A stretch of 64,000 nt of DNA from Euptelea pleiosperma (taxonomy: Eukaryota > Streptophyta > Magnoliopsida > Ranunculales > Eupteleaceae): the NCBI GenBank assembly GCA_035048495.1, contig CM068545.1:19006741-19070740 (forward strand), given 5' to 3'. Below the pieces are notes generated by a model. That model made no database searches and was not told where the DNA came from. It saw nothing but the letters and a program-made list of their open reading frames with translations. This document shows, in pieces, positions 1 to 12,949 of the stretch. Made by a program: the position numbers and the translations under genes. Every line of letters begins with the position of its first letter. Position 1 is the first letter of the stretch.

Positions 1-369
1 TTTTTCTCTGCTAAAAGTCTCGTCTCATATATGGCATCAATGTCTAGATCATGTTTCTAGTAAAGTCATTAATTTAGAGTCAAGACCATTATTCGGCACT
101 TAAAGCTTAACGAGTCTTTAGATGAATCATATTTGCTTCAATCTTCTGAGTCTTCGGTCTTCATCTTTTAGTCTTCAGGCAATCAAATGAGTAATGCGTA
201 TCATACCTCATGCCTCAACCTTAAACACCGGATTCAATCCATATTCTTCTAGGTTAATTAGGTCATGGATCCTGGGTTTGGGTCATGACATTAAATGATT
301 TGTTCCTTAGAGAAAGTACTCTCTTGATCTCCTTAATCGAGTTCAAATGACTGATTGCAAATATATCTC
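1..369. other. No recognisable feature
   Basis: Non-coding AT-rich sequence upstream of the first copia fragment. No conserved reading frame, terminal repeat or RNA gene was seen. It may hold further decayed copia sequence, since homology fades in gradually around 370-415. Confidence 0.5.
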
Positions 370-686
370 TACTCCAACGGCCATGGGTCATATTTAATGG
401 TGGTAGTTTTTTATTTTTATCCAACACTGTACATGAGTATAGTAGCGCCTCTACAATACCTCACTCTCATTGGTCATATATGTGAAACAAATTCTCCATA
501 TCTCAAAGGTATGTTGCACCATGTGTTACAATTATTTATATGTAGCCTACTTCAACTCATTAGATTTGGATGCTGATTCGGCGGGTTGCCCCAATACTCA
601 ATGATCGACCTCCAGCTTTGTCACCTTTCTTGGGTGCAACGAGCTTAATCCCATGGAGTGCTAAGAAGCAGCTAATGGGTTCTCGC

Positions 687-1630
687 TAGGGGTGTCAATC
701 CGGCCCTCTTGTAAGGGGGCCCAGCCTACCCTACCCTTTTTAAAGCCTTAAAAAGAGGGCTTTTAAATAAATTCCAAGCCCTTAGGGCTGGGCCGGGCTT
801 AAATATGTAAGGCCCTTCTAAATAAGGGCCAAGCTAGGGTCATACTCAAGGGGGCCCGGCCCTACCCGGCCCTTAGCGAATCATCTCTATTATATTAATT
901 TATTTTTAAATTATATTCTATAAAACAATACATATAGTGCATAATTTTTTTAGAAAATGACACTAAGTTATCTAAAGTTTCCAAATGTTAATGAGAGTTC
1001 CAAGCTACTTAAGGAATCAAACTTTTTTTTGAAAAACAAAACATACAAAATAAAAGGGAAAAAACCGGTTGGCATAGTCTCCAGGTTTCCTTAGGTACAC
1101 GTCTCACAACGTTATTAGTGTTGGGCACTACAATTATCCTAAAAAGATACAATTTTTAAAACAATAATTGAGCCATTCCAAAATTATGATCGACCAAAAA
1201 TCGTTCTATTTTGAAAAAATTTAGAATGGTTAAAAATCATTCTAAAATGACTTTTTCTAGTGTAAATTTATAATATATCATTTATTTTATCGAGGTTTTT
1301 AAAAAGATTAGAAGGTTCATTTTCATTTTCAAACTTATGATTATTCATTGAAAAATCCTATATAAATTAAACCAATGAAACACGTTATCTAGCCAAGTGC
1401 ATTATTAAAGCATCTACTTTTTATACTAAAAAAAATTTATAGTTTTTAATAATTTTCTTCTGGGCCCTAGCCCTACCCTGACCCAGCCCTAGCCCTTGAG
1501 GGTAGGGCTAGGGCCTAGCCGGTTCAGGCCCTCTAAGGGCTAGGACCGGGCTAGGGCCTCACCTTTACAAGTAAGGGTAGGGCTAGGGTTGGGCTAGGCC
1601 CTACCCTGACCCGGCCCTTTGACAGCCCTA
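687..1630. mobile_element. Non-autonomous hAT element (944 bp) inside copia RNase H
   Basis: The ends form terminal inverted repeats: TAGGGGTGTCAA on the left and TTGACAGCCCTA on the right (11 of 12 match). They are flanked by an exact 8-bp duplication GTTCTCGC at 679-686 and 1631-1638, the hallmark of hAT transposition. Subterminal regions are packed with GGGCTAGGGC/GGCCCTAGCC-type repeats on both sides of an AT-rich core. There is no transposase frame. Removing the element and one duplication rejoins the copia RNase H coding sequence, which confirms the boundaries independently. Confidence 0.93.
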
Positions 1631-1984
1631 GTTCTCGCTCTAACACAAAAGCAGAGTACCGCTCTCTTGTCTCCACAATTGTTGAAATCACCTAGAATAT
1701 CACTTCTTCTTTGGGACATTGCCATTCATCTCTCTCAGTATACTATTATATATTGTGAAAACTAGAGTGTGGTTTATGTGAAGCTTGAATCCAAAGTTTA
1801 ATTCTCACATGAAGCCATCGAACCTGATACCATTTAATTTGAAAAAAGGTTGTGGCTGGCACTCTTTTAAATTCAATTCGCTCCCTCCTTCTAACTTGCT
1901 GAGTCTACCATGCTAATCTTACAAAGATCTACGTAATAAGTTAAACATTTTGACGATGCTCTCCATGCTCAACTTGTAGAGGTT

Positions 1985-2329
1985 TGTTAAGATATCTCAT
2001 GAGGACGTCAACCATGATACACCTCGGGTCTTTTGATTTCAGGGTTAAAGACTTCTATTTCAAGTCATCTTTGATTATATTTGGGTAACATGAGTTAAGA
2101 GAATTTGAGAGTATATATGTATGTGTTTTGAGGTTTCCTTTGTTTTCCTTGTAAAATGAAGAGGAGGTTTGTTCCCTTCGTTGGTTATCTCTCATTCTCA
2201 ATAGTGCCGGTTGAGATCTCTATGGACAGCTCACATCGGATGAACCACGTATATCTTGTGTTGTGGTTTGCTTGTTTCTTATTTTTTCTTCTTCTAGCTT
2301 AGCATCTAAGTGTGTGTTCATTCCTAACA
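1985..2329 (+). repeat. 3' LTR of the first copia fragment
   Basis: The segment begins TGTTAAGATATC and ends CATTCCTAACA, giving the TGTTA...TAACA inverted ends expected of a copia LTR. It lies directly after the end of the RNase H domain (RCSPCSTCRG-like tail). Length is 345 bp. The matching 5' LTR is not in the window. Confidence 0.75.
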
Positions 2330-4658
2330 AGATAAGGCAACATATTATATATGAAAAAAAAAAAAAAAAAAGACTTTATCTCTCTTAGGAAAATTACTTC
2401 TTTTTAGAAGATTCTTTTATTCACTTTCTAGTTGTAACGATATTATAGTTTTCAGCTACTAAAATTGTAAATATAGAAATTAATACATACATTAATTTTT
2501 TTCTTTCTTGAGAAGGTTGACCAGTCAGCAACATACACCAAGGTTTTCCGTACTTCTCCTTCCTCTTCTTCTTCTCTTTTCTAGTCTATCACTTTTCTTC
2601 AAGGCTCCTTAAACGTTTTTACGCTCTACAATTTACTAAGAAAAAATAATATAGTCGTTTTTGTTTCAACGAATCATCACCGCGCGTTTAAGGATTATCA
2701 TAACTTGTTGAAATGTGGAAGAGATTGCGAAGAGGCACTCATGAGGTCTTGACTTTCTTACCACTTGAGCTAGAAATTCAACCAGCCGGTCATACTCAAG
2801 ACTGTTTAATTTGTGGAACACCTAGATCTCACTCTCACTCTCAATATCACTATTCTTCGATGAAGAAGAAGGCAAATTAACCGTTCCCTCAAAGAGAAAC
2901 TTCATAAGGAAATTCCTGCACATCTGGGTTTCGATCCATAATCAATTAACTCACCATTAATCCTACCTTTTAATCCAACTTTTCCTTTTTCTGAGTAAAT
3001 TTCACCTCAGTTAAAAGTAAAAATATATATCATTATAACTTGCATCTCAAAGTGTTCTACAAGTGACTTTAGGAATAATGGGAATGGTCTCCCATGCAAA
3101 TTTAAATCTGAGGTGTATGATGGCTAAAGTCTTCAAATGCTGTCCTTGTTCCCCTTAACCACACTAAAATGAGCTGGTTTTTACCCCTAAGGGTGAACAA
3201 CCAATTCGCGCGTCGATGTTCTTTTTTCTGTAATCAATTAGAGAAGATAGTTTGTTAGTACGAGTTAAGGTTAAAAATGGGATGCCAAACAAATCTATCC
3301 AATTAAATAGCTTGTGAAAATTAATAATTTCATCCTGATCGCCTAGCGATCGAGGTGATATGCACACCACTAGGCGATCGGGGTGATACCCACACCACTT
3401 CTTGTGTCTATCTTGGCCTACACAAATGTAAAAATGGACTGACCACTCAGGAAACATACAATCAAACTCAAAGCCTTTATCCAGTAAAGAATTGACTGAA
3501 TGAAGTCACTGCACGGATAGTCATAGACAAGTGGGTTCATGGAGTATCAATCTTGTGTTCTTTTTTTGACTTAAATTATGAGAATTTAGAGATAAGTTTC
3601 AATGGAGGGGTCAGGGTTATGTGCCCCCCATCCCATCCCCCTCCATTTTTCCATGTTCTCCGAGACGTACATTTCCCCTTTAGGGCATGAAGTTCAGCAC
3701 AGCTCTTTAAGTATGCAAAAACATTCGGTTTGTCTAGCTACATATTGTTCACAAGAATCTTTCAGAAGAGAATCCAAGGTACTACAAGGGCAGTCTCCAA
3801 ACAGAATGATACACGTGGCTCCTTTAATGGGTTGGAACCTATTCAACAGGTCGTCCCACAGAGGAGATCCATTATGGAATTAACCTGATTGGATGATCTT
3901 AACCATTTGATCTATCTTTTCTCTGGGCTGTCCATTGTCCTTTTTCCGAATTTTTTTTATGAGTTTTTGTTTTCATGGCACCAAGGCTGCAGGTTCATGG
4001 TTTAAAGTCTCGACCGACACGAACTTGACTCTCGGCAGGGACTGAGAGACATAATATCATCCCAGGCTGGATTGCCGTTGACGACTCAATTTCTCCCTTT
4101 TCACATTGTCTCAACACCAAAAGATCCGATGGCTGAGACCGAGATTTTCAACTGGATTGGATGGTTAGGATCTTCCCAGACTGTGGTACTCATTTTCATT
4201 GGTACGTATACCATCGTCACCATCAACCTGCCACATGGAAGAGGCTTAGAGGTGTGTCCCTAATTGGGGAGTTCACAGATTCAATCTAGTGGATAAGGGT
4301 AGATGTCCCAATGGGTTGGCATCCCCAATTGTGTACAGCGGGTCAACGCATTTCTTATTTGGAAAAGATCAACGAATGGATTAAGGCCTAAATTTCTTAT
4401 AGGAAATGATATTGCAAGGCGCGTTTTACATTAATAAAATGAAAAATGCCTTCTTTTATTTGTTCTTAGTGGGGCTGAAATGCCCAAACTGCTCCTATAT
4501 ATTTTATTAATTTCAAAACACACCAGGTAACTTGAAAAAATGCACCTGGTAATATCACTTTCCTTGCTCAAAACTCAAAAGTAGCAGTCCTAGGAAAGTC
4601 ACAATCTGATGTGGTTAATTAACTAAAATACTGAAGCAAAATGTCATTTTTTTTCCAC
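2330..4658. other. Intergenic region without recognised genes
   Basis: No domain is recognisable in any frame. Short items: a poly-A run near 2354-2372, and a roughly 30-bp imperfect direct duplication around 3341-3400 (CTAGGCGATCGGGGTGATA-like). A few open frames of under 100 codons occur but have no recognisable family and ordinary non-coding composition. Confidence 0.5.
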
Positions 4659-4828
4659 GAGGAATGCTAGCAAGCAACGCCCTAGTGGCGTTGCATAGAT
4701 GCAACCCTACAAAAGACAAGAAAAACCGCATCGAAAACCACGATTTGAATTAAAATCTGTTTTCTTTATCGTCTTTTTGGGGGTTGTATCTGTGCAACTC
4801 CTTTGGGCGTTGCTTGCTAGCATTCCTC
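4659..4828. mobile_element. MITE with 22-24-bp inverted ends
   Basis: A 170-bp element. The left end GAGGAATGCTAGCAAGCAAC is matched exactly by the reverse complement of the right end, and weaker pairing continues inward through GTTGCATAGATGCAACCC. It has no coding capacity. The flanks (TTTTCCAC / TTAACAAA) show no clear target duplication, so the superfamily is open. Confidence 0.75.
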
Positions 4829-5608
4829 TTAACAAAATAAAAAAAAATTATCAAATTATTAATCTTGCATATACATCCAAGCAAACATGGACATTGATCA
4901 TATGGGAGAATGCATGCATGCACTCAAACCCTAAGCTTGAAACAGGCTCCTGGGGCATTTCTGATATTCAGGAATCTATAGGCTTGTTTCAGTAAACTTT
5001 GAAAGGTCATGAGGAGTCCAACGAGAACAGCAACAAAAATATCACTAAAAAACAGTACAGTAAGATATTATTTAGTATTATTGAGCATTAGTGGTGGTAG
5101 TGGTGGTGGTGGTATATTTGGAGTCAACCAGATAATCCAGAATCCGATTCATGACTACCGCCATCCGACTCATTGGGTCAAAGATAAAGAGTGTATACAA
5201 ATAGTAGGACGAGTTGGGTGAGTCAAGTTGTGACTCGTTCTGCAAGCAATTGAAATTAATTCCGATTGTCCGAGTCAGTAACCGACACACCGAGTACCGA
5301 GTCACCGAGTTTATAAGTGATGTTGGTAATTATGCGAATGAAAATAATAATGGATGGCATACAATTATTGTAATTGTATGGGAAAATATAGTTAATCCTA
5401 ATAGTGTAATTAAAAAGAGAAAATTATTTGAGAGAAGGAAGAAAAAAGAGGAACATGAGCACCTTCGTAGGGCCCATGGCATGTCTCCTCAGTAGGCCCA
5501 CGATGTGATCTTCATATTTCTCCACTGCGCTCCTATTCCTTTACCTCCACACCCCCCCTTTTCTTGCCCTCTCTTGCCAAAAATACACAAGACTCAACGG
5601 TGGTGGTG
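4829..5608. other. 5' flank of the ALOG gene
   Basis: Non-coding sequence upstream of the ALOG start. It includes a GGTGGTGGT-rich stretch near 5091-5112 and a series of CGAGT/ACCGAGT copies near 5270-5310. A pyrimidine-rich leader (CTCCTATTCCTTTACCTCCA) lies about 80 bases before the start codon. No TATA box could be placed with confidence. Confidence 0.45.
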
Positions 5609-6133
5609 ATGTCGAGTGACAGAGGAAAAGATTCTGCGGAGGGGTCATCACGGTCGGCAGGTGATCAACAGCAATCGGCTCCACTGAGCCGGTACGAGTC
5701 ACAGAAACGGAGAGACTGGAACACCTTTGGTCAGTACTTGAAGAACCAGAGGCCACCGGTTTCGCTACCACAGTGCAACTGCAGCCATATACTCGAATTC
5801 CTCCGATACCTCGATCAGTTCGGAAAGACTAAGGTTCACTTACAAGGCTGCGTCTTCTTTGGGCAGCCAGAGCCACCTGCTCCTTGCACATGCCCACTAA
5901 GGCAAGCATGGGGTAGCCTAGATGCACTCATAGGCCGCCTCCGAGCAGCCTATGAAGAGAACGGTGGCTCTCCAGAAACAAACCCATTCGGCAGTGGCGC
6001 GATCCGCGTCTATTTGCGTGAAGTGAGGGAGTGTCAAGCTAAGGCGCGGGGGATCCCGTACAAGAAGAAAAAGAAGAAGAGAAACCAAATCAAGGCGAAC
6101 GATGACTCGAAGTCTGCAATGCAGTCCTCTTGA
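5609..6133 (+). CDS. LSH: ALOG (LSH/G1 family) nuclear protein
   Basis: A 174-residue protein with a complete ALOG domain at about residues 28-155 ([18 protein letters not shown] to [10 protein letters not shown]). ALOG proteins are plant nuclear factors related to the DNA-binding domain of tyrosine recombinases; they act at lateral organ boundaries, in floral and meristem development and in light response. The zinc-ribbon-like insert is visible (H77, C81, C93, C95), followed by a lysine-rich nuclear signal at 152-158. The N-terminus is low-complexity, serine and glutamine rich. An in-frame ATG at 5564 would add 15 residues, but MSSDRG at 5609 resembles family starts and is preferred. The frame is intact and intronless, as usual for the family. 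The symbol is family level; orthology to a numbered LSH is not resolved. Confidence 0.95.
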   Translation: MSSDRGKDSAEGSSRSAGDQQQSAPLSRYESQKRRDWNTFGQYLKNQRPPVSLPQCNCSHILEFLRYLDQFGKTKVHLQGCVFFGQPEPPAPCTCPLRQAWGSLDALIGRLRAAYEENGGSPETNPFGSGAIRVYLREVRECQAKARGIPYKKKKKKRNQIKANDDSKSAMQSS

Positions 6134-7689
6134 TTCCTTTGGCCTCTAGGAGGGAAATGGTAATTTTGTTATAGAATTGTGTGGATAGGCATCTTTTACG
6201 AGCTAGATCTAGTAGCAAATTAAACTTAAAACTTCATAAATCACAATTAAGCTAGAGATCGATGATCGAATATTTGCGAATTCAATAGACTACCACGTCT
6301 ATAATTTGATATATAAATATATATATGTATTAGAGGTAGCCTTGAATCCATTAATGGCCAATTGGTTAATAAAATAGAACCAAATTAACTGGTTAAGAGA
6401 CCGACCTGTTAATTAAGTAGAAACACTTCCTGATCAGTAGCAAAATAATCAATTCTGAGATAGAGGGGATGATCCCATTCCTTTCATCATAGTAAACCCT
6501 AATCTCAAAATCCCAAAACCCAATTTGCATAATTACTTTTTATGATTGTAAGTAATGAATCAGTGACAATCTGAACTAATGGGAAGAATGGGAAGAACAG
6601 TGTCTCTCTCTCTCTCTGTAGCTCTCTCAAACCTTCGAAGGAATGATAATAATGGGAAGAACAGTGTCTCTCTCTCTCTCTCTCATCATGCCAAAACTCT
6701 GTTATATGGTTTCCTAATTTTATATTTCTCAATTGCATGTTTACTTTTCCTTAGTTTTGGCTCTTTTGGGATTCTACACGATTTTGTGCCCCCCATGGAT
6801 GGCATGTGAGAGATATGTTATATGTTTGTATATTACAATATAAGGCCTCATATTACATTACATTGACGTGGATATTAATATTTAAGGGCCTGCATGCTTT
6901 TCTATATTAGCTGTTCTCGTTATAAAACATAGTAATATACTCCTCATAAAAAATAAAAAATAAAATCATCATTAAGGTCGTGTAAACGTAGGTCGTGCAT
7001 CAAAGCCAACTTTAAAGGGTTTGTTTTCTTGAGATTAAAATACCATGTTGTTCAATTAATTTGGGATTTTCTGCTGTCAAATACTTTTCTTTGGATTGCT
7101 TGAACAAGATCAGAAATGGGTTTATCATTTTAAGGGTAGTTTTGTCATTCATGTCTTAATTTGTATTGTGTTCTTTGTACGTCTACTAGCTAGCTAGATT
7201 GTCTTTTTTCTTATAGTAGATAATATGTCAAAAGCAATTAAAAGTTATTCTATTCTCCTAACTTGCTTCTTTTAATTTCTTTTTTATTGTTTTTTTTTAT
7301 AAGCATTCCCCTACATTGCCTTGGTTTAGCAGTTAGCAAGGTATATCAGAACCTTTAGAGCTAATAACCCTGCTGTTGGGTTCATCGAATTGCAGATTTT
7401 CCCTCCAAGAAAATACAACTCTCGTTCATGAACTTGCAATTTCTTAGCTCTCCTTGAACTGGTTCTTCAAACCCCTATTGTTCTTAGGTCTTCCTTGGGT
7501 CAAATTCCTGGTATAAACCTGTAAAAATTGAGCCCATGCACGTGACCATGATATGTCTACATGCATGAAGGAGTGAATAGTGTAGAACATGGAGATCATG
7601 CATGTGGACCAGGGCTTGTTTTGAGTGCTTCAGCTCTTTCTTGTTTCGTGTGGGCTCAATTTGTAGTAGAGCGTATACTTTTATGTTCA
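6134..7689. other. 3' flank of the ALOG gene with a duplicated CT-repeat unit
   Basis: No gene recognised. A unit containing AATGGGAAGAACAGTG followed by (TC)n occurs twice in tandem (about 6580-6620 and 6650-6687), so the microsatellite has been duplicated together with its flank. The remainder is AT-rich non-coding DNA. Confidence 0.55.
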
Positions 7690-8330
7690 TTCAATCGAGC
7701 TTCTTCCTCAGGCGTAATTCTTCTTCTTATATATGTAGAAGACATTATCTTCAGAGGTCATTTGTTGCATGAATTTATATTACTTGTTTGGGTCATGAGC
7801 TTGCTATGACGAATCTTGGACCCCTTCATTACTTTCTTGGTGTTGAGGTAAATTTGCACATCAGATGGCCTATTTTTTGGTGACTCCAAGTAGGCCCTTG
7901 ATCTTCGAGCTCGTGCGGATATAACCATTTGTCCTATGTCATCTGGTAAGAAGCTCACTCAGCATGAGGATGAATTTTTTTATCCTACCTTGTATCATAG
8001 CAGTCTTGTTGGGACACTTCAATATCTTACAATCATATGGCCGGGTCTAACTTTTTCATTTAATTTTGTCTGTCAACACATGCATGCGCCTACTCTGGAT
8101 AATTTCCAAGCTGTAAAGAGAATCCTTCGTTATGTCAAGCGTACAATATATATACCATGGGTTACGAATGTTCTGCGGCAACTGTTGCTCTTACGGCCAC
8201 ACTTTTATCTATTGGATGTCCAAATACTTGCTGGTCTACCTTGGGTTTTTCTATATATATTTCTTGATCGTTATCCGATTTCTTGGAGTGCTAAGAATAA
8301 ATTGTGGTTTATTTTATGCTTCTTAAGTTT
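7690..8330 (+). mobile_element. Decayed Ty1/copia reverse transcriptase/RNase H fragment
   Basis: Broken frames give LLLIYVEDIIF (the YVDD catalytic block, with D to E), then sequence like KYALDLLARAD near 7890, SLVGTLQYLTI near 8000-8040, QHMHAPTLDNFQAVKRILRY near 8070-8140 and PISWSAKN near 8275-8300. This is the normal copia order from the RT active site into RNase H. No LTR is visible on either side, so it is an isolated relic on the same strand as the copia fragment at 370-2329. Confidence 0.85.
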
Positions 8331-11300
8331 TACCTTAATTGAGATGGATCCTAAGATCAATGATTTAGGTGCCCCTATCTCCTCTGGTGTTATGATTGTT
8401 ATCCTGAACTTAGGATTCAGAACTTTCTCAGAGGCCATTGGATGGAGAAAAATCTATATTGGAGTGTATGTGGATCTCAGTCGTAAGTGTCGCTGTAGAA
8501 CCTCTAAAAATTCAGTGCTATAAGCTTCACATGGAATGTAGCCTTTTTTTCTAAGCCATCCAACCTTCATTTGTTTTAACTGGTTTTCACTTAATGGCAT
8601 AAGTGATGGCATCTTACAAAAATACCCAATATGACCTTATATTCAAAGCTTTCTCTACTAAAACTTATAAAAATGCCACAATAAACACATCAAAATACCC
8701 AAATGCCAATGTCTTCAAACAAAATGTTTTACCAAACAATGAAATTAAATCACTGAAAATTTAGTTCTTTAAGCTTTCGGTACTTAATTAATTTTAAGTG
8801 TTAAAATTTAAGTTCAACAAATAGTCCCTAATCTATGAAGGAAATTTAGAAATCTCTTTATACTTGTTTCTTTACTTTTGGGGTTAAATCTTTACATTTT
8901 GCACTGAAGAAACAAATCACCCTATATGACTCATTCCCTCCGATTTTCAATGGGCTTAAAATGCAACGTTGAGAATTTCATTCAAGATAATGAAAATACC
9001 CTGACTAAGGTTGAGTTATAGAAATGGCATAGCACTTAAATAAGTTAAATGAAACCAATTATAGAAAAGCCATTGCAAGATAAAAAAAAAATCATAAAAA
9101 ATAATGTTAGAACTTCACATGCTTCAGTGTGTCCATCAAAGGAACTCATTATTCCTCTTGCATCTTCGTTTATTACAAATCCTTACACATTTTTCCCATT
9201 AGAAGATCTACTATGGTACTCCACAAAAAATATATAGAAGCTATTACTAAGTACATGTACGGTACATGATCATTTCTCAATATCTCTTCTTAACAAGTGT
9301 TTCTCAACCTTTTGTAGAAAGTAGAAATTTATAGATACATTTGACAATAGTTGTTTTCTTTTATTCTCCATGTCCCTTCCTCATTTTTAGTCCTAATTTT
9401 GTTGAAAAATTAAACTACTATAATTAACACCATTTTTAATTAATGTTTAATTTTGTGCAGGATCATATGACAAGTCACTTGCTTGGAAGGGGTCGTAAAA
9501 AAAGGCAAATATGCTCTTGAAGTCTTATAACTCTACTTCAGCTTCTGCACTCTCTTTGCGATAGTTATAATCGAGGGACGACTATTTATATGTAAACAAC
9601 TATTATGACATGCTCGTCTTAGTTATCCTCATTTTGTGTCCCTTTGCAACCTTGTAAGCCCTTATTACTTCCCAATCTCTTTAAATAGCAGTGAAGTTAA
9701 ATCTAAATGCATTGCTTATCTTATGTAGAAAATTCTAGTCATCTCTTCCTTATGCAACAAAACTAAATTACAATCTTTTCTTTAAATAACAAAATTAAAA
9801 TTATTTTTATACATATTCGTCCTCTTAATTTTAATTTCTTCTTGATCTAGAGATTAACCATTATGTTAGATTAATAATAACTTCCTTGATATGTAGTGAA
9901 AATTTGAAGTTCTTTCATAATTATAGAACTCTAAGAGATGATTTATTCAAATGTTAATTCAAAAGAAAACAAACAATGCACAATGATTAAGAAGAAAGTC
10001 CAAACCCTGACTACAATGGTATCGAAGTATTATAACTATGTCACTGTGGTAAGTTGGTAAAGTTTTTGGGTGTTGAGACCACGACTTAGGTTCAAAACCC
10101 GTCCTAATGCACTTAGCCCTCTAACCTATTGACCAGCCTGCTTGCCTACTCAAAACAAAACTATTGTGAAGTTTGAATATTTGGATGTGTAATTTACTAA
10201 AATACTAAAAAGACAAAGAAATTATGAATGTGTTATTATTTCCTTCTTTATTCTTCTAATTATTTAGAGTTATCTTGTAAATATTTTACTTTTGAATATT
10301 CATTTCCAAAAAGGCAATAAATGACATGAATTTTTCACAAAGCATCTTCTCATTTGTATGATCATAACATTAATTTATTTGAATAAAGATCAAGTACAAG
10401 TTCCTACTATAAATATCTCAAATCTCAAATTCAATATGTTTTTTAATATTATTCAAGTCAAAAAAGCTATCTGTAAAAATTAGAGGTCCTTGAAAATTAT
10501 AGGGGTTGTCAAAAAATAATGATAAAAAATTATAGGTCCTTGAAAATTAGTTGATCTACCATTAAGCTAGTATATTTTCTCTTCAAGATGTGTATACTAT
10601 TAGTAATTTTATCAACTTATTGAAAAAATTATAAATTTTGCCAAAAAGATAATTTAATTATACAAATCAATCTTTATCTCTATAGACTATCCAAGAGTAT
10701 AACCCTGACAAAACAGAGACTTTTGCACCCATTGACCACTCTTCTTGGTATTGTGGTAGTTCCAATTATGTACACTCGGGCCCTCAACTAAATACTTGAC
10801 ATATTCATCCATAGAAATTAACAATTGTAAGTATATATTCAATAAAATACTCAATCAACTATATGTATCTTCTTTTGGGTTATTATATATCTTCTGATAT
10901 CTTTCTATTTTTGCTTTCAAAATGCATTGTATGAAATCAAAAAAATTATAAAATTGTCTTTAAGAAATTTTTGGATCTTTTAATGTATGTTAATTTTAAG
11001 TAACACAGAATATTATTCTTCTGTATTAATTATTCAAAGGGTCTAATTTTATTAGTTTACTTTGATAGTATTATGATTCCATGTTTGGATTTATTATAAT
11101 CTTAGTTCTACATGACCGACATTGAGCAGCTGCAAAATTATATGGATAAGAAAATTATGGCTTCCAAGTTTTATGGGATTTTGTCATAGGCCTTCTCTTT
11201 ATTATATTTTTTAGAGAAATATGGAGCACATGAGGTTTTACCCCAGCCAAGAATATGTGTAAACTTAAAATCTAACTAAAAATGTTTATATGTTTAATAT

Positions 11301-11390
11301 AAAGATATATATTATATAGAATTGATTGAGTAGATTGCATAGATGAGAAAAATACTCTAAAAAGTATACTCTCTATAGATAATTAGTGAT
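8331..11390. other. Gene-free AT-rich region
   Basis: No recognisable gene. The segment around 10045-10130 has a weak tRNA-like look (TGGTAAGTTGGTAAAG followed by AGGTTCAAAACCC, resembling polymerase III boxes A and B) and might be a degraded SINE head, but no target duplication was found. Confidence 0.45.
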
Positions 11391-11397
11391 AATTATT

Positions 11398-12321
11398 AGG
11401 GAATTTTTGACATACCCCCCCATGTTATCTTTGAAATTTGACATACCCCCCCCCCCCCCCACACACACACTTTGAAAAAGCTGACATACCCCCCTATGAC
11501 TTGGTCCAAGGTCAATTGATCGATGTTGACCCAAGTTGACCACAATATTTTACATTAAAAGACAGAAATACCATTGTCTTAAACCATGGAACTAGGGTTT
11601 GGACCAAAACCAAACCCCCAAATCACATGGATGTGGTGTATGACAAGCCAAATCAAATGACTGGAGTCTCGTGCCACTCATCTACCACTCCGACAAAAAT
11701 TAGAAAAATCATTGGATTGTTTGACCATAGACTCGAGCTTGTATTTTCCATCCAATTTTAGCTTGAAAATGGATGATCTCCTAACTATTATTGTTTAAAA
11801 ATCCAATCAATATATGGAGTGGGAATCCCCAATGCTAGTTGTGATACAAAAAAAAAGATTCAAAGGTTAATATTTGTATTACAATGCCACTTCAGCCCTA
11901 TAAGTTTTTAAGTTGGTGTTTCAAAAAAGAAAAGAAAAAAAGTGAAACTCCGGATACCAATGGGTTTTTTAATTTTCGCCAAAGTGGTGGATGATCGGCA
12001 TGAGACTCCGGTGGGTTGGTCTCCGATGATGGACAACTAACTCATTGGTATCTCTTGGCTTGCCGTCCACTACATCCATTTGATTTGGGGGTTTGGTTTT
12101 TATCCAAACCCTTGTTCCATTGTTGAAGACAAGGGTATTTCTGTCTTTTAATGTAAAATATTATAGTCAACTGGGGTCAACATTGGTCAACTGACCTTGG
12201 ACCAAGTCATAGGGGGGTATGTCTGCTTTTTTAAAGTGTGGGGGGGTATGTCAAATTTCAAAGATAACATGGGGGTATGTCAAATTTCAAAGATAACATG
12301 GGGGTATGTCAAAAATTCCCT
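11398..12321. mobile_element. Long-terminal-inverted-repeat element (924 bp), foldback/MULE-like
   Basis: Left arm about 11398-11712 and right arm about 11962-12321 are inverted copies over more than 300 bp each. Both start AGGGAATTTTTGACATACC and carry GACATACCCCC repeats, a run of C or G, then ACTTGGTCCAAGGTC and AAAAGACAGAAATACC. A short unique centre separates the arms. AATTATT (7 bp) flanks both ends (11391-11397 and 12322-12328), but in AT-rich DNA this may be chance. There is no transposase frame. Long arms suggest a Mutator-like or foldback origin. Confidence 0.85.
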
Positions 12322-12949
12322 AATTATTAATGTAAAAAACTTATATAATAAGATATATTATCAAATAAATACAACCCGCTTATAAAATTGGTAGGTTTTA
12401 ACAATTTAGTGTCAATTTATTCAAGTTATTAATAATCTATGTTAATTAATATCTCTTATTCATAAGAGAACACTATTTTGATTCATTAGCTATATTATAA
12501 AGTTCTTTAAGATAATTTGATTAAAATAACCTTCAATTAATTTAGTGTTATTAAGATAATAACAATAATACTATTAAAGTTCATGTATAGATAAAACACT
12601 AAGTATTCCTCTAAATATTCTTATAAGAGAATGGGGAATATATTCTAATTAAGCAAGAATATTATATATTTCTTACTCTAATAAAGAATATATCATTATT
12701 CGAGTGTTAGAGACTTTAATATCATTTTAAATATTCTTATTATAAAATCTTAATATATTTAAATCTTTTAATAAACTCAAAGCATTGTCTTCAAGAAGAA
12801 AATTATTTATTATCTTCTAACAAAGATTATTCTAAACTATTGTAAAAAAAATATTAATACGAATATATAATATACTCGATTATAACTTTTTTTTAGAAAA
12901 ACTTTTCATATCTAGCAAAACAGTTAATTGAAGCACTCAATTGAATAAT

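Larger units (their letters stand above)
370..2329 (+). mobile_element. Ty1/copia 3' fragment (RT end, RNase H, 3' LTR), interrupted by a hAT insertion
   Basis: Broken frames show copia landmarks in order: a PTLYxSIVxxLQYLTL-like block near 420-470, a DADxAGCP-like RNase H start near 565-590, then SxKKQ-like sequence up to 680. The RNase H resumes at 1631 with a SRSNTKAEYRSL block and continues through a KVVAGTL-like motif near 1840 to the 3' LTR. The two halves flank a hAT element at 687-1630. Many frameshifts and stops make it a dead relic. The 5' part of the element (gag, protease, integrase) is absent, so this is a truncated 3' end. Confidence 0.85.

Noticed and set aside
3602..3883. Short open frame of 93 codons
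   Set aside because: No recognisable domain, repeats or coding bias; not called.
10045..10130. SINE with boxes A and B
   Set aside because: Only weak box-like motifs; no tail or target duplication.
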